DNA of 64,000 nt from Bartonella phoceensis (GTDB lineage Bacteria > Pseudomonadota > Alphaproteobacteria > Rhizobiales > Rhizobiaceae), in NCBI RefSeq assembly GCF_902825145.1, contig NZ_CADEAD010000004.1:62001-126000 (forward strand), in the 5' to 3' direction. A model generated the notes under the pieces. That model ran no database searches, was not told the origin of the DNA, and was given only the letters and a program-made list of their open reading frames with translations. Below are positions 42,616 to 52,328 of this stretch, piece by piece (the first letter of the stretch is position 1; the number at the start of each line of letters is the position of its first letter). The position numbers were made by a program, and so were the translations under genes.

Positions 42616-44370
42616 TTATGTTGTTTGTAAATCTAATTCACGATTGTGCATATTTTTTACAGATCTTTGTCCCGTTATATGCTCGATAACACCATTGGCA
42701 ATTTCTTCATCATCAGTTACTACGATATCTGCACCTAAATCAATGAGATAAGATGTTTCTACATCGGATAGTGCATGCGTGATTATCTGGATATCCTTCT
42801 TCATTTCATGTATATTCACTATACATTCTCCTACTTCAATGGTGCTGCGCATTGTAATAACAACTTTGTGTGCATCGCTTATGTTTGCTGCATTCATTGT
42901 TTCTTGTTGAATGATGTTTCCGCAAATGACTTCGAATCCGTCTGCAATTGCTTGATCGGCGAGGCGTTTTGATTCTTCTACTATCACTACGGGTTCGCCT
43001 CTATCTGTTAAAGATAATGCAACACATTTACCAATACGACCATAGCCAATAATCACAATATGGTTGGTTTTTAAAGTCATTTGTAAGGATTCTTGGTCGG
43101 GATCTTGTGGGTCAATATCAATAATTGTCTCTGTATCTTGCAAATTTGCAGGAACTTTTTCCAGACGTTTTTTAATTTTGTTACAGGCCATGAAAACAAG
43201 GGGATTGAGCAAAATAGCAAGAATTGCACCTCCAAGAATTAAATCATGCGCATCGTTATTTAAAAGTCCCAAGTTCAAACTTAGACCTGCGAGAATAAAA
43301 GAAAATTCTCCGATTTGAGCAAGACTTGCAGAAATAGTCAAAGCTGTTGCATTAGAATAGCGAAAGGCTTTGACGATTAAAAAAGCAGCAGTAGACTTTC
43401 CTAATATAATAATCGACAATGTTGCTAGGAGAGGGAAAAAATGAGTTAACAATTTCCCTGGGTCAAATAACATCCCCACAGAAACAAAGAAGAGAACAGA
43501 AAATGCATCTCGTAGTGGTAAAGATTCTTCCGCTGCATGATGGCTTAATTCTGATTCGCTCATTACCATACCTGCAAAAAAGGCACCAAGAGAAAGAGAA
43601 ACGCCAAATAAATGCGCTGCTCCGAAAGCTACTCCTAGTGCGATAGCAACGACACTAAGACGAAATAATTCGCGTGATCCTGATTGTGCACTTATTTTTA
43701 GCAACCATGGGATAATACGTCGCCCAATAATAAGCATAAGTGCAATAAATATAATAACTTTCAGGATGGTAAGACCTAAAATTCCCCAAATACTTAAGTC
43801 TAACCATTGAACAAGAGGATCGAACGCTTCTTTTTTTGTATTGCTAAGGATATTTGCCAGTGATGGTATGAGAACAAGTATAAGAACCATCGCTAGATCT
43901 TCAATAATCAACCATCCAATAGCAATACGTCCTTTTTCTGTTTCAATAAGATGGCGTTCTTGCAAAGCACGCAGAAGGATAACAGTACTTGCGATTGATA
44001 AAGCTGAACCGAAGACCAAACTACTGCTAAACCCCCATCCCATGATTAGACCAAGGCATAGGCCTAGAAAAGTAGTAAAGATCATCTCTGTAATAGCAGC
44101 AGGGATAGCGACAGCTTTTACAGATAAAAGGTCTTTTAATGAAAAATGGAGTCCAACGCCAAACATCAGCAAAATGATACCAATTTCAGCGAGTTGGTTG
44201 ATAATGACAGAATCTATTCTAAGGCCACCTGTATTTGGTCCTACAATAACGCCGGCTAATAAGTATCCTACGAGTGGTGAGATACGCAAACGACTCGCTA
44301 TCATTCCTAAAAGAAACGCTAAACATAAGCCTGCAACAATTGTTGTAATCAGTGGTGTATCGTGGAGCAT
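42616..44370 (-). CDS. ybaL: CPA2 cation:proton antiporter, YbaL/KefB type
   Basis: The 584-residue protein has an N-terminal Na+/H+-exchanger domain of about 12 membrane segments (1-385) and a C-terminal RCK/TrkA-N domain with nucleotide-binding HIVIIGYGRIGKCVALSL near 435. It begins MLHDTPLITTIVAGL and continues RISPLVGYLLAGVIVGPNTGG, very like E. coli YbaL, and shares LLMFGVGLHFSLKDL, IAIGWLIIEDLAMVL and LPLRDAFSVLFFVSVGMLFDP. The likely role is K+ or Na+ efflux gated by nucleotide or redox state. The UPF0104 gene follows after 14 bases. Confidence 0.87.
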   Translation of the reverse strand: MLHDTPLITTIVAGLCLAFLLGMIASRLRISPLVGYLLAGVIVGPNTGGLRIDSVIINQLAEIGIILLMFGVGLHFSLKDLLSVKAVAIPAAITEMIFTTFLGLCLGLIMGWGFSSSLVFGSALSIASTVILLRALQERHLIETEKGRIAIGWLIIEDLAMVLILVLIPSLANILSNTKKEAFDPLVQWLDLSIWGILGLTILKVIIFIALMLIIGRRIIPWLLKISAQSGSRELFRLSVVAIALGVAFGAAHLFGVSLSLGAFFAGMVMSESELSHHAAEESLPLRDAFSVLFFVSVGMLFDPGKLLTHFFPLLATLSIIILGKSTAAFLIVKAFRYSNATALTISASLAQIGEFSFILAGLSLNLGLLNNDAHDLILGGAILAILLNPLVFMACNKIKKRLEKVPANLQDTETIIDIDPQDPDQESLQMTLKTNHIVIIGYGRIGKCVALSLTDRGEPVVIVEESKRLADQAIADGFEVICGNIIQQETMNAANISDAHKVVITMRSTIEVGECIVNIHEMKKDIQIITHALSDVETSYLIDLGADIVVTDDEEIANGVIEHITGQRSVKNMHNRELDLQTT

Positions 44371-44468
44371 GGACTATTTACGACTTTTTATCAAAAAATA
44401 ATTAAGTTAAGAGGATTGTAATTTTCATGAGAAGAAAGGGGAGATGTTATATGAAGCACATGGTATTT

Positions 44469-46982
44469 TCATTTTAGTTTAGTATTTGTACGATTGTTCC
44501 GTTTACGCCACCAATTCCCTAGCAGGAGTAAAATAGGAGCGGCAATAAAGATAGAGGATGATGTTGCAATAATAATTCCAAAGACCATCGGGAGTGCAAA
44601 ATTATGGACAGCACTTCCGCCCCATATAGCCATGGGTAACATAGCAAGAATTGTAGTTGCTGACGTAAAGAGGCAGCGTACAAGAACTTGGTTAATTGAG
44701 AGATCAATGAGTTCACGCAACGGCATTTTTTTGTAAAGACGCATATTTTCGCGCATTCTATCATAGACAACGACTTTATCATTTATAGAATAACCAACAA
44801 TTGTTAAAAGAGCAGCGATGGCTGTTAAATTGAAATCAAATTGAAATAAGGCAAAAAAACCGATCATTTTTGTGGTGTCTAAGATAAGTGTTACAATTGC
44901 ACCGACCGCGAAGAACCATTCAAAGCGTAACCATATATAAAGAGACATGGCAATTGCTGCCAGAATAACAGCAGTAAAAGCAGCTGTAGCAAGCTCACCT
45001 GAAATTTTTGGGCCAACAACTTCTATTTGGTCGAATGTCACATCTGGGTAGATGTTTTGTACTGCTGTTTTAACTTTATCAATGGCGATGGTTTGTTGTA
45101 CTTCACTGCCACTTTGTTTCTGCATACGAATCAATACAGTATTTGTATTATCAATATTTTGCAAGGTGATTTCACCAATATTAAGGGTGGAAAGCTTAGA
45201 ACGCAATGTTGCTAAGTTTGGTGGTACTTTTGTGGTAATACTCATTTGACTACCACCAATGAAATCAATTCCAAAATTCAAGCCAGGTTTAAAAAACAAA
45301 AAAGCTGAAGTAAGTGATAAAATAATTGAGACACCAATACCAATGAAACGTGCTTTCATAAAATGGAAATTTGTATTTTGTGAGATGATGTTGAAAATAG
45401 AATGAATATGCAGCGTTTTAATTTTCCATTTACGTATTGCCCAAATCATCATGATGCGCACAACGGTGATATTTGTGAACATGGAAATGATAATACCAAG
45501 CAGCATTGTTACAGCAAAACCGCGAACAGGACCCGTGCCAAACCAAAATAGTAAAATAGTTGCAATAATTGCAGTAACATTCGCATCAACAATGGTTGCG
45601 AACGCATGTTTGAAACCCCAATCCAAGGTTGCAAAGGCACTAACACCTTTTCGGCTTTCTTCACGGATACGCTCATTGATGAGAATATTGGCATCGACGG
45701 CGATACCAATACCTAAAATAATACCAGCAATACCTGGTAATGTGAGAGTCGCACCCAAAAGACTTAGAGCTGCAAATGTTAAAATAGTGTGGAGTGCTAG
45801 GGCTATATTCGTAATAATTCCCCAAACTCTGTAGAGAAGAAAAATAAAAACTGTAACAAGAACAAAGCCGATCATACCGGTGTAAAGCCCCATTTGGATG
45901 GCGTCAGCACCAAGATTTGGGCCTACAGTTCTCTCTTCAATTACGGTTAGAGGTGCTGGCAAGGAACCAGCACGCAGGAGAGCTGCCAAGGTTGAGGCTT
46001 CTTTAGGGTCAAAGTTTCCTGTAATTTGACCTTGTCCATTAGGAATAACACTATTGATGGTAGGAGCAGTCAAAACTTTGTTATCAAGAACGATTGCAAA
46101 AGGACGATTAATATTTTGTCGTGTTATTTCTGCAAATATTTTTGCACCAGCAGAATTCAGAGTGAATGAAATGATAGAACGTCCCGGAATTTGTGGATCA
46201 AAACCTGCGCGGGCATCTTTTAAGACATTTCCATCTAAGGCAATTTGATCATAAATTGCGTAGCGTTGTGTCTCATCTGTATATCCGGGGAGGATTGAAA
46301 CACCTACAGGTGGGTTATTTATATCCACATTAGAGGGCACCAGATGAAAGGTCATCTTAGCGGTTGTTCCTAAAAGGTCATGTAGCTGCTTTGGGTCTTG
46401 TAAGCCCGGCAATTGAACCATAATACGATCAGTCCCTACCTTTTGTATAGCAGGTTCAGTAACACCAACTTGATCTATACGGCGACGGATGATTTCTAAG
46501 CTTTGTTCAACAGCATTGTTTATACGATCCTTTATACCAGATTCAGTTAGTGCGACACGGATAATTTCATTTTGAGCACTGATAGTGATATCATCGGCTG
46601 TAGCACCAAAACTACTGTGTATGGGGTTTACCAATGTTTTCAAAGCAGAAAGTGCTTTTTCACTTTGTGAGAGGTCAGAAATAAGTGCAACAACGCTATC
46701 TTCAATGATGCGAACACTTGAGGTTCGGATTTGTTTTTCACGGAGTGTATTTCGCACATTCCCTAGAAGGATATGTAATTGATCGCGCTTTAATGTTTTA
46801 CTATCGACTTCAAGTAAAAGAGAAGAACCTCCTTGAAGGTCAAGTCCGAGTGTTACACGGGTGTCGGTTAAAAATCGTGAATTTTTTACCTGTTCTTGCG
46901 AGAATAAATTGGGTAAGGCAACGTAAATGCTGCTTAAAAGGATTAAACAATAAAGAGTGGTTAACCAACCGGGTGTACGCAT
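44469..46982 (-). CDS. secDF: Fused protein translocase subunit SecDF
   Basis: SecD and SecF assist the SecYEG translocon using the proton gradient. Here they form one 837-residue chain. The SecD part (about 1-510) has an N-terminal anchor, RVTLGLDLQGGSSLLLEVD, the large periplasmic P1 domain and LGIGIAVDANILINERIREE. The SecF part (about 520-837) has FGIDFIGGSQMSI and TIVGYSINDKVVVYDRMREN. Twelve membrane segments are expected. Fusions are known in several bacteria including Rhizobiales. An unknown gene lies 74 bases upstream on the same strand, where yajC might be expected. Confidence 0.95.
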   Translation of the reverse strand: MRTPGWLTTLYCLILLSSIYVALPNLFSQEQVKNSRFLTDTRVTLGLDLQGGSSLLLEVDSKTLKRDQLHILLGNVRNTLREKQIRTSSVRIIEDSVVALISDLSQSEKALSALKTLVNPIHSSFGATADDITISAQNEIIRVALTESGIKDRINNAVEQSLEIIRRRIDQVGVTEPAIQKVGTDRIMVQLPGLQDPKQLHDLLGTTAKMTFHLVPSNVDINNPPVGVSILPGYTDETQRYAIYDQIALDGNVLKDARAGFDPQIPGRSIISFTLNSAGAKIFAEITRQNINRPFAIVLDNKVLTAPTINSVIPNGQGQITGNFDPKEASTLAALLRAGSLPAPLTVIEERTVGPNLGADAIQMGLYTGMIGFVLVTVFIFLLYRVWGIITNIALALHTILTFAALSLLGATLTLPGIAGIILGIGIAVDANILINERIREESRKGVSAFATLDWGFKHAFATIVDANVTAIIATILLFWFGTGPVRGFAVTMLLGIIISMFTNITVVRIMMIWAIRKWKIKTLHIHSIFNIISQNTNFHFMKARFIGIGVSIILSLTSAFLFFKPGLNFGIDFIGGSQMSITTKVPPNLATLRSKLSTLNIGEITLQNIDNTNTVLIRMQKQSGSEVQQTIAIDKVKTAVQNIYPDVTFDQIEVVGPKISGELATAAFTAVILAAIAMSLYIWLRFEWFFAVGAIVTLILDTTKMIGFFALFQFDFNLTAIAALLTIVGYSINDKVVVYDRMRENMRLYKKMPLRELIDLSINQVLVRCLFTSATTILAMLPMAIWGGSAVHNFALPMVFGIIIATSSSIFIAAPILLLLGNWWRKRNNRTNTKLK

Positions 46983-47056
46983 AATATATTCCGCTGATAG
47001 GCAATTTAAAAGTTATTAAAGTTTAAAGGTAAGATAATAATTTCATAATTTAAGTT

Positions 47057-47431
47057 TCAAACAAGAGGAGGAGCACGTTTATTTAAAAAATATTGTGTTT
47101 GTGGGTTTCCAAGCTGTGTATAAATAACTGTGGTCATTACTAAAGAGAGATTCAATACTAAGATATCTTGAAAAATATTGAGAGGCAGAATAAAATCTCT
47201 ATGGGCTGTTACAAGTTTTTTGTGTCCGGTCATTGTAACATTTAATTGATCACGTTTGTTTTGTAAATCAAATGTATTCTTCTCAACTGTATTATTTGCT
47301 TGTGGTTTTTTGATCGAATAAGCTTTTGCATCTAGGTTACTTGTCAATAACATGCCAAAGCTGGAGAGAAGAAGCCAGGTCGAAAAAGGGGGAAAATTTT
47401 CTTTTTTGCAATAGAAGTGCAAAAAAAACAT
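47057..47431 (-). CDS. Unknown small protein upstream of secDF
   Basis: A 124-residue frame on the same strand as secDF and 74 bases ahead of it. A hydrophobic N-terminal stretch (FSTWLLLSSFGMLLTS) could be a signal peptide or anchor, a polar Lys/Asn/Gln-rich middle follows (KKPQANNTVEKNTFDLQNK), and a second hydrophobic segment (IFQDILVLNLSLVMTTVIY) lies before the C-terminus. It is not recognisably YajC. The start is unsure, with ATG at 47431 and no strong ribosome binding site. It could be a lineage-specific gene. Confidence 0.5.
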   Translation of the reverse strand: MFFLHFYCKKENFPPFSTWLLLSSFGMLLTSNLDAKAYSIKKPQANNTVEKNTFDLQNKRDQLNVTMTGHKKLVTAHRDFILPLNIFQDILVLNLSLVMTTVIYTQLGNPQTQYFLNKRAPPLV

Positions 47432-47608
47432 GCTAGAATACCTTTTTTAATCTTATTGAGTTCACAAAGCTTATTATCACCCTTTATCTTATTATCAGTA
47501 TTATGGGATAAGGAAAAGCTTTTATAATTCTACAAAAGTTGAAAATATTTGTTCCATACCATATTTTTAAGATGGGGGTAGATTCCTCTTTATACATCTA
47601 AGGCAGAT

Positions 47609-49984
47609 ATGTATCCATTTTTTAAAAAAAAAATACGCATACTTTTATTTATTTTTGGGATTATTGTTGTATTCAATTCTTGTGCATGGGGGCATCTTGA
47701 AACACAAAATACCATCATTAAACGGGGGATTGCTTTTCACTCAATTGATGAGATTATTCAACAACAACAGCACATTATTAAGAATCTTAAACAAAATACA
47801 GAAACTTTAGAAAAAGACTTTGAAAAGCAATCAAAAGATCCACGTGCTTTGGTAGAACTGCGGTTACGTGCACAAGATATCAGTAAACGTGCTATAGAAG
47901 CAGCGTTTATTTTGCGTGTACCTCTTAATGATATTAATGTACTTCTTGATCAATTAACAGAACTCCATGATGATCTAAAAAATTTGGAAAAAATAGGTGA
48001 GGAACGCTCTCATTTGATGGAGAAAAAGGCTGAAATTAATAGTATAGTATTTCGGTTTGAAGAAATATTTTTGGTTACAAATAGAATAGCTGAACTGGCT
48101 ATTTCTCAATCTCGAGAACTTTTTAAACATACACTTACACACAGGCTTGAGTTTTCGATGTCGATGATTAAACATCTCGTTCGGAAAACGAAAGAAGCTT
48201 CCTCGGATTTTCTTTTGTTGTTGAGTTCTTGGTGGAACTTCGCATTTTATTTCAAGTCGTTGCAGCTGATTCTTTCCTTTTTAATTCCATTTTTTGTTGT
48301 TGTAGGACTTTCTTATTTTTCTCGCAAAATTTTGACGCATGTACGGAACCATTTTACCAAAGGGAATGAAGAAATATCCTATTTACAATGTTTATCGGTT
48401 TCTTTTATTTCAGTTGTTCTTCCTTCGCTTGTATGTATTGTTTGTGTTTATTTCGTATTGTTTTTGTTTCATAATTTTGATATGAATCCAGGAAAGCTCA
48501 CCACAGTATTTGATATGCTTGGGCGTCAAATTATCTTAGTTTTTTTGATAAATCGTTTAGCAGTTGTTTTTTTATCATCAAATATAAAACAAGTGCATCT
48601 TCTCAATGTTACACCGTTGGCGTCGTATCAATTAGTGATTTTGATCACTTTTTTAGGTGGAATTTTGGCATTTGATGCTGTTCTCGATAGTATTTATCAA
48701 GTTGTTTCAGCTTCTCTTTCGTTGACAATTGCCAAAAGTTTTATTGCTGTTTTTCTTGTCGCAATACTGTTGTTTATTATTTCATTTGTGCCTTTGCGGT
48801 TTAGACGGAGGGCTTCTCAACGTGAAGAGAAAGAATCGCACTTTTGGCCAATTTATATACGTATTCCTCTTATTGTATTGGGAATATTGCTGATTGTGAT
48901 GATTTTTTTAGGTTATGTTGGTCTAGCACGTTTTATTATGCAGCAAATTATGATGAGTGGGGCATTTTTAGTGCTCATGTATTTGGGAATACGAAGTGCT
49001 CAGGTGCTTGGAACAAAAGGCCAATTTATGAAAACAAGCCTTGGTCATACTTTGATGCAATGGTTGCATCTAGAAGAGAAGACAATGAATCAATTGGGGG
49101 GTATTCTGAGTATTTTCCTCAACTTTATCGTGGTTATTTTTTGTGCAATGCCAATTGCTGTACAATTTGGATTCCCGTATTCTGATTTAAAAACAGTGTT
49201 GTGGCGGTTAATAACTGGTTTTCAAATTGGAAATGTAGTCATTTCTTTAACTTCTCTTGTAACTGGGATTGTTGCTTTTTTTATTTGCTGGTTTCTTATC
49301 CGCCGCCTTATCGCTTGGCTAGATGAAACAGTGTTAGAATATGGAGAATTCGATTCTGGTGTACGTAATTCTATCAAAACGGTTATAGGTTATGGTGGTA
49401 TTGTTGTGTCGGCTTTGATAGGATTATCAATGGCAGGCTTAGATCTCAGAAATTTTGCGCTTATTGCTGGTGGGCTTTCACTTGGTATAGGTTTTGGATT
49501 GCAAAATATTGTTCAAAATTTTGTATCTGGGCTTATTATTTTGATTGGGAGACCGTTTAAACTTGGGGATTATGTGGAATCTGGATCAGTAGGTGGTATT
49601 GTTAAACGTATCAGTGTGCGTGCAACGGAGCTTGAAACATTTCAGCGTAAGACGGTTATTATTCCTAACTCAAGCCTCATTAATAATAACGTCAGTAATT
49701 GGACTCGTCGTAGCAAAATGGGGCGGGTTGATATCCCTGTTGCTGTTTCTTCCAATATTGCTCCAGAACGTGTTGTTGAGATTTTGCTAGAGATTTCTTC
49801 TACTACAGAAGGGATTTTAAAAAATCCTGCACCTCAGGTGAGTTTTACTGCATTTGATAGTAAAAAATTTTCCTTTAATTTAGCTATCTATGTGCCTAAC
49901 ATCACCTCACCTTCTAAGGTGACCAATGCTCTTCGCTTTGTATTATATAAACGCTTTGTTGAGGAAGGAATCCTGGAATGCTAA
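47609..49984 (+). CDS. Mechanosensitive ion channel, MscS family with DUF3772-type N-terminus
   Basis: A large 791-residue MscS-family protein. It has an N-terminal signal/anchor (LLFIFGIIVVFNSCAWG), a periplasmic helical region with a coiled-coil pattern (about 40-200, IIQQQQHIIKNLKQNTETLE), several membrane segments, and the MscS pore and beta domain near 590-700 (AGGLSLGIGFGLQNIVQNFVSGLI, GSVGGIVKRISVRATELETF and VIIPNSSLINNNVSNW). It should release solutes on hypo-osmotic shock. The next gene overlaps its last 7 bases. It is transcribed away from secDF and the small unknown gene. Confidence 0.88.
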   Translation: MYPFFKKKIRILLFIFGIIVVFNSCAWGHLETQNTIIKRGIAFHSIDEIIQQQQHIIKNLKQNTETLEKDFEKQSKDPRALVELRLRAQDISKRAIEAAFILRVPLNDINVLLDQLTELHDDLKNLEKIGEERSHLMEKKAEINSIVFRFEEIFLVTNRIAELAISQSRELFKHTLTHRLEFSMSMIKHLVRKTKEASSDFLLLLSSWWNFAFYFKSLQLILSFLIPFFVVVGLSYFSRKILTHVRNHFTKGNEEISYLQCLSVSFISVVLPSLVCIVCVYFVLFLFHNFDMNPGKLTTVFDMLGRQIILVFLINRLAVVFLSSNIKQVHLLNVTPLASYQLVILITFLGGILAFDAVLDSIYQVVSASLSLTIAKSFIAVFLVAILLFIISFVPLRFRRRASQREEKESHFWPIYIRIPLIVLGILLIVMIFLGYVGLARFIMQQIMMSGAFLVLMYLGIRSAQVLGTKGQFMKTSLGHTLMQWLHLEEKTMNQLGGILSIFLNFIVVIFCAMPIAVQFGFPYSDLKTVLWRLITGFQIGNVVISLTSLVTGIVAFFICWFLIRRLIAWLDETVLEYGEFDSGVRNSIKTVIGYGGIVVSALIGLSMAGLDLRNFALIAGGLSLGIGFGLQNIVQNFVSGLIILIGRPFKLGDYVESGSVGGIVKRISVRATELETFQRKTVIIPNSSLINNNVSNWTRRSKMGRVDIPVAVSSNIAPERVVEILLEISSTTEGILKNPAPQVSFTAFDSKKFSFNLAIYVPNITSPSKVTNALRFVLYKRFVEEGILEC

Positions 49985-50250
49985 AATGTATTCATGTTTT
50001 TGTAATAACCGTGCTGTTGAATATTTTAACCGCGGCAGTTTTTGCAGCAACTGTGAAAAATACTGACTTAAAGGTACAAGCTCTCATCGTCGTTGAAGGG
50101 AGTGCACCTTTAAATATCTCGTTGAATACTCATCAAATCGTTACAGTTTGTACGAAGGGGTGTTTTATCACTTTTCCTAATAAAGACCGTTTTGCAATAA
50201 AGGCGGAAGATAATATAGAAATCAGTAAAGGTAGAGCAATTTTTAAGTAG
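49978..50250 (+). CDS. Small secreted protein of unknown function
   Basis: A 90-residue protein with a clear Sec signal peptide (MLKCIHVFVITVLLNILTAA-VFA, cleavage after about residue 23) and a short mature part with two cysteines near residues 58 and 62 (VCTKGCFITF). It overlaps the end of the MscS-type gene by 7 bases, and the mscS codons around GGAATCC lie before its ATG, so translational coupling is likely. No family is recognised. Position suggests a periplasmic partner of the channel, but this is a guess. Confidence 0.65.
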   Translation: MLKCIHVFVITVLLNILTAAVFAATVKNTDLKVQALIVVEGSAPLNISLNTHQIVTVCTKGCFITFPNKDRFAIKAEDNIEISKGRAIFK

Positions 50251-50879
50251 AATGGTTTAAGATTTTTGTTAATTAGGTAAAATTTGGAAGGACCATGATA
50301 TTGCTTTGTGCTCATTGAAATAGTACGATTAAAGAATGGAAAGCCAAAAAGAGATGATTTTTTGGTAAAATAGTGAGATTTTCAAATATACACATATTTT
50401 GAAATATGTGTTCTAAGTTGATAGTTTTTAGATTCTCCTATGATATTTTTGGTATTTTGTATCAATAAAAAAGTAAATTAATATAAAATATCATTATAAA
50501 TGAATAATATTTAATAGAAGTGCTTTTTTAAAAATCATCTGTATCATTTCAGAAACTTCCTCAAGTAAACAGACTATTGAATGATCCAGTATATAGCTTT
50601 TGAAGCAATAATTTAGATGAGAAAATATCATGCTTATTTTTATAAAATAAAGGATAAGAGGTTCTTTGTTATATTTATTTGACTCTTATGCATTGATTCT
50701 TTCTAATATTTTAAAAGTAATTAAAATTTATTTGCTAATCTTAAATTTTGATGTAATGATAAGCTTAAATGTATCTATAAAGGAGTAGATGTTTTTTTGC
50801 AGCATAAGATTTTATAACAGTTTGTTTTTCTCGATGTGATTTTTGATTATATTTAGATTTAGCAGTGGGGTATAATTTT
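50251..50879. other. AT-rich spacer upstream of the outer-membrane barrel gene
   Basis: About 630 bases with no gene. It contains a perfect inverted repeat at 50391-50410 and must hold the promoter of the barrel gene, whose ribosome binding site is GTGGGG at about 50865-50870. Long AT-rich leaders are usual for this gene type. Confidence 0.5.
50391..50410. promoter_or_regulatory. Perfect 9-bp inverted repeat upstream of outer-membrane gene
   Basis: CACATATTT (50391-50399) and AAATATGTG (50402-50410) are exact reverse complements around TG. No T-run follows, so an operator or weak hairpin are both possible. It lies 470 bases before the barrel gene and 140 bases after the small secreted protein gene. 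Confidence 0.4.
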
Positions 50880-51755
50880 ATGAATACAAGATTTATAACA
50901 GCTTCCATTTTTGCTTTTGTTTCATCTTCTATAGTACAGGCAGCAGATGTGGTTGTACCTGAAGAGCCGACGCACGTTGCTTCGGCAGTTATTACTTCTC
51001 CACCTTTTTCTTGGGTAGGTTTTTATTTGGGAGGTCAAGTTGGTAGATTCTCAAGTAAAACTTCTGCTATAGCACCTGATGTTGATATTCCCCTCTATCC
51101 CGATGAGGAAGCTAGAAAAAAGAAATGGGTACCAGTCGATCAAAAGTATATGCCTAAACTTTCAGGGTTTATAGGTGGTGTTTATGCTGGTGCTAATTTT
51201 GATCTCGGTAATAATTTTATTTTGGGGATTGATACGGATATAATTTTCACGGATCGAAAGGATATAAAGACTGCTGCCTTCACAGAATCCGATACTGATG
51301 AAAATGGAGGAGATCCCAACAATAAAAAAGTAAGGGTAGGTAAGGGTGGCAAACTTTCTCGGCCAGGTGTAATAGGTGAAGAAGATACAGAAGAAAATCG
51401 TTTGGCATTTAGCCATACTTTTAAACAAAAATGGGAAGGTGCCACACGGATGCGCATTGGTTTTTCTGCGGGCCGTTTATTGCCTTATATCGCTGGTGGT
51501 GTTGCTTATGGGCAGTTTCAGGACGTTTTGTCGATTTCACTTACGGGAGATGAAATCTTTAATAAAACGTCAGATGTTACAAACTCTATGATTGGTTATA
51601 CGCTGGGTGGCGGTGTTGATTTTGCAGTGACAGACAATATCATTATGCGCGCAGAATATCGTTACTCAGATTTTGGTAAAAAGAAATTCAAAGACGAAAT
51701 TGAAATTAAATATAAGACGAATGACTTTCGTGCTGGCATAGCGTACAAGTTCTAA
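50880..51755 (+). CDS. Outer-membrane beta-barrel protein, Omp25/Hbp-like
   Basis: From the ATG at 50880 the protein has 291 residues: a signal peptide (MNTRFITASIFAFVSSSIVQA, cleavage before ADV), then the porin-like start FSWVGFYLGGQVG, repeated amphipathic strands (FIGGVYAGANFDLGNN, RIGFSAGRLLPYIAGGVAYG, YTLGGGVDFAVTDNIIMRAEYRY) and a C-terminal Phe (FRAGIAYKF), the barrel-assembly signal. This pattern fits the Omp25/Omp31 family, which in Bartonella includes the hemin-binding proteins. Hemin binding is not shown here. A charged insert near 130-165 (DTDENGGDPNNKK) is likely a surface loop. A terminator follows. Confidence 0.85.
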   Translation: MNTRFITASIFAFVSSSIVQAADVVVPEEPTHVASAVITSPPFSWVGFYLGGQVGRFSSKTSAIAPDVDIPLYPDEEARKKKWVPVDQKYMPKLSGFIGGVYAGANFDLGNNFILGIDTDIIFTDRKDIKTAAFTESDTDENGGDPNNKKVRVGKGGKLSRPGVIGEEDTEENRLAFSHTFKQKWEGATRMRIGFSAGRLLPYIAGGVAYGQFQDVLSISLTGDEIFNKTSDVTNSMIGYTLGGGVDFAVTDNIIMRAEYRYSDFGKKKFKDEIEIKYKTNDFRAGIAYKF

Positions 51756-51780
51756 TTTGTATGAGATAAAGTAGCTTAAG

Positions 51781-51813
51781 AGGCTCTATTTTGATAGGGC
51801 CTTTATTTTTTTA
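51781..51813 (+). terminator. Terminator after the outer-membrane protein gene
   Basis: AGGCTCTA (51781-51788) and TAGGGCCT (51795-51802) form an 8-bp stem with one G-T pair and a 6-base loop, followed by TTATTTTTTTA, 26 bases past the stop codon. Confidence 0.8.
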
Positions 51814-52086
51814 TTATACATTGTAAATATTATTTTATGATAGAATAAATCATTAACTTCGAATGATTTTATAAGATTAAGAAGAGCTTCCCAAATTTCT
51901 TTTGCTGAAAAGAAAGCTTTTTTTGGATTATAAGGTAGCACTTAATACGCAACTAAAAAAGATATGATTCGCCCTTCGTATAATCAAAATTCCATTTGAA
52001 TACATTATAATAGGGCTAAAAAAAGTAATCTGAAAGATTATTATCGTAACTTAAACAATTGGAAAATAAGGAAAAATCTACATAAA
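51814..52086. other. Spacer, no gene seen
   Basis: AT-rich sequence between the barrel-gene terminator and the tRNA-Leu gene; I see no coding pattern or repeat. Confidence 0.4.
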
Positions 52087-52172
52087 TGGTGCGGACGGCG
52101 GGACTTGAACCCGCAAGGTCTTAGACCGGCAGATTTTAAGTCTGCTATGTTTACCGTTTTCATCACGTCCGC
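52087..52172 (-). tRNA. tRNA-Leu (anticodon TAA)
   Basis: On the minus strand GCGGACG pairs with CGTCCGC, the anticodon arm is GCAGA-CTTAAAA-TCTGC with TAA, a variable arm (GGTCTAAGACC) typical of class II tRNA follows, and the T-arm is GCGGGTTCAAGTCCCGC. The discriminator A and an encoded CCA are present. The total length of 86 bases fits tRNA-Leu. Confidence 0.95.
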
Positions 52173-52328
52173 GATAAGAGCTCTCTCATAAGCTATATCT
52201 TTTATTGAATCAAGAATTAATGATAAGAGAGAAACTTTTCATTTTTCAATGAAATTTTGACTGACAATAGTTGTCTTTACAGATAGAAAATAAAAAAAGA
52301 GCTTTAATAATTATGAACAAAGCATGAA

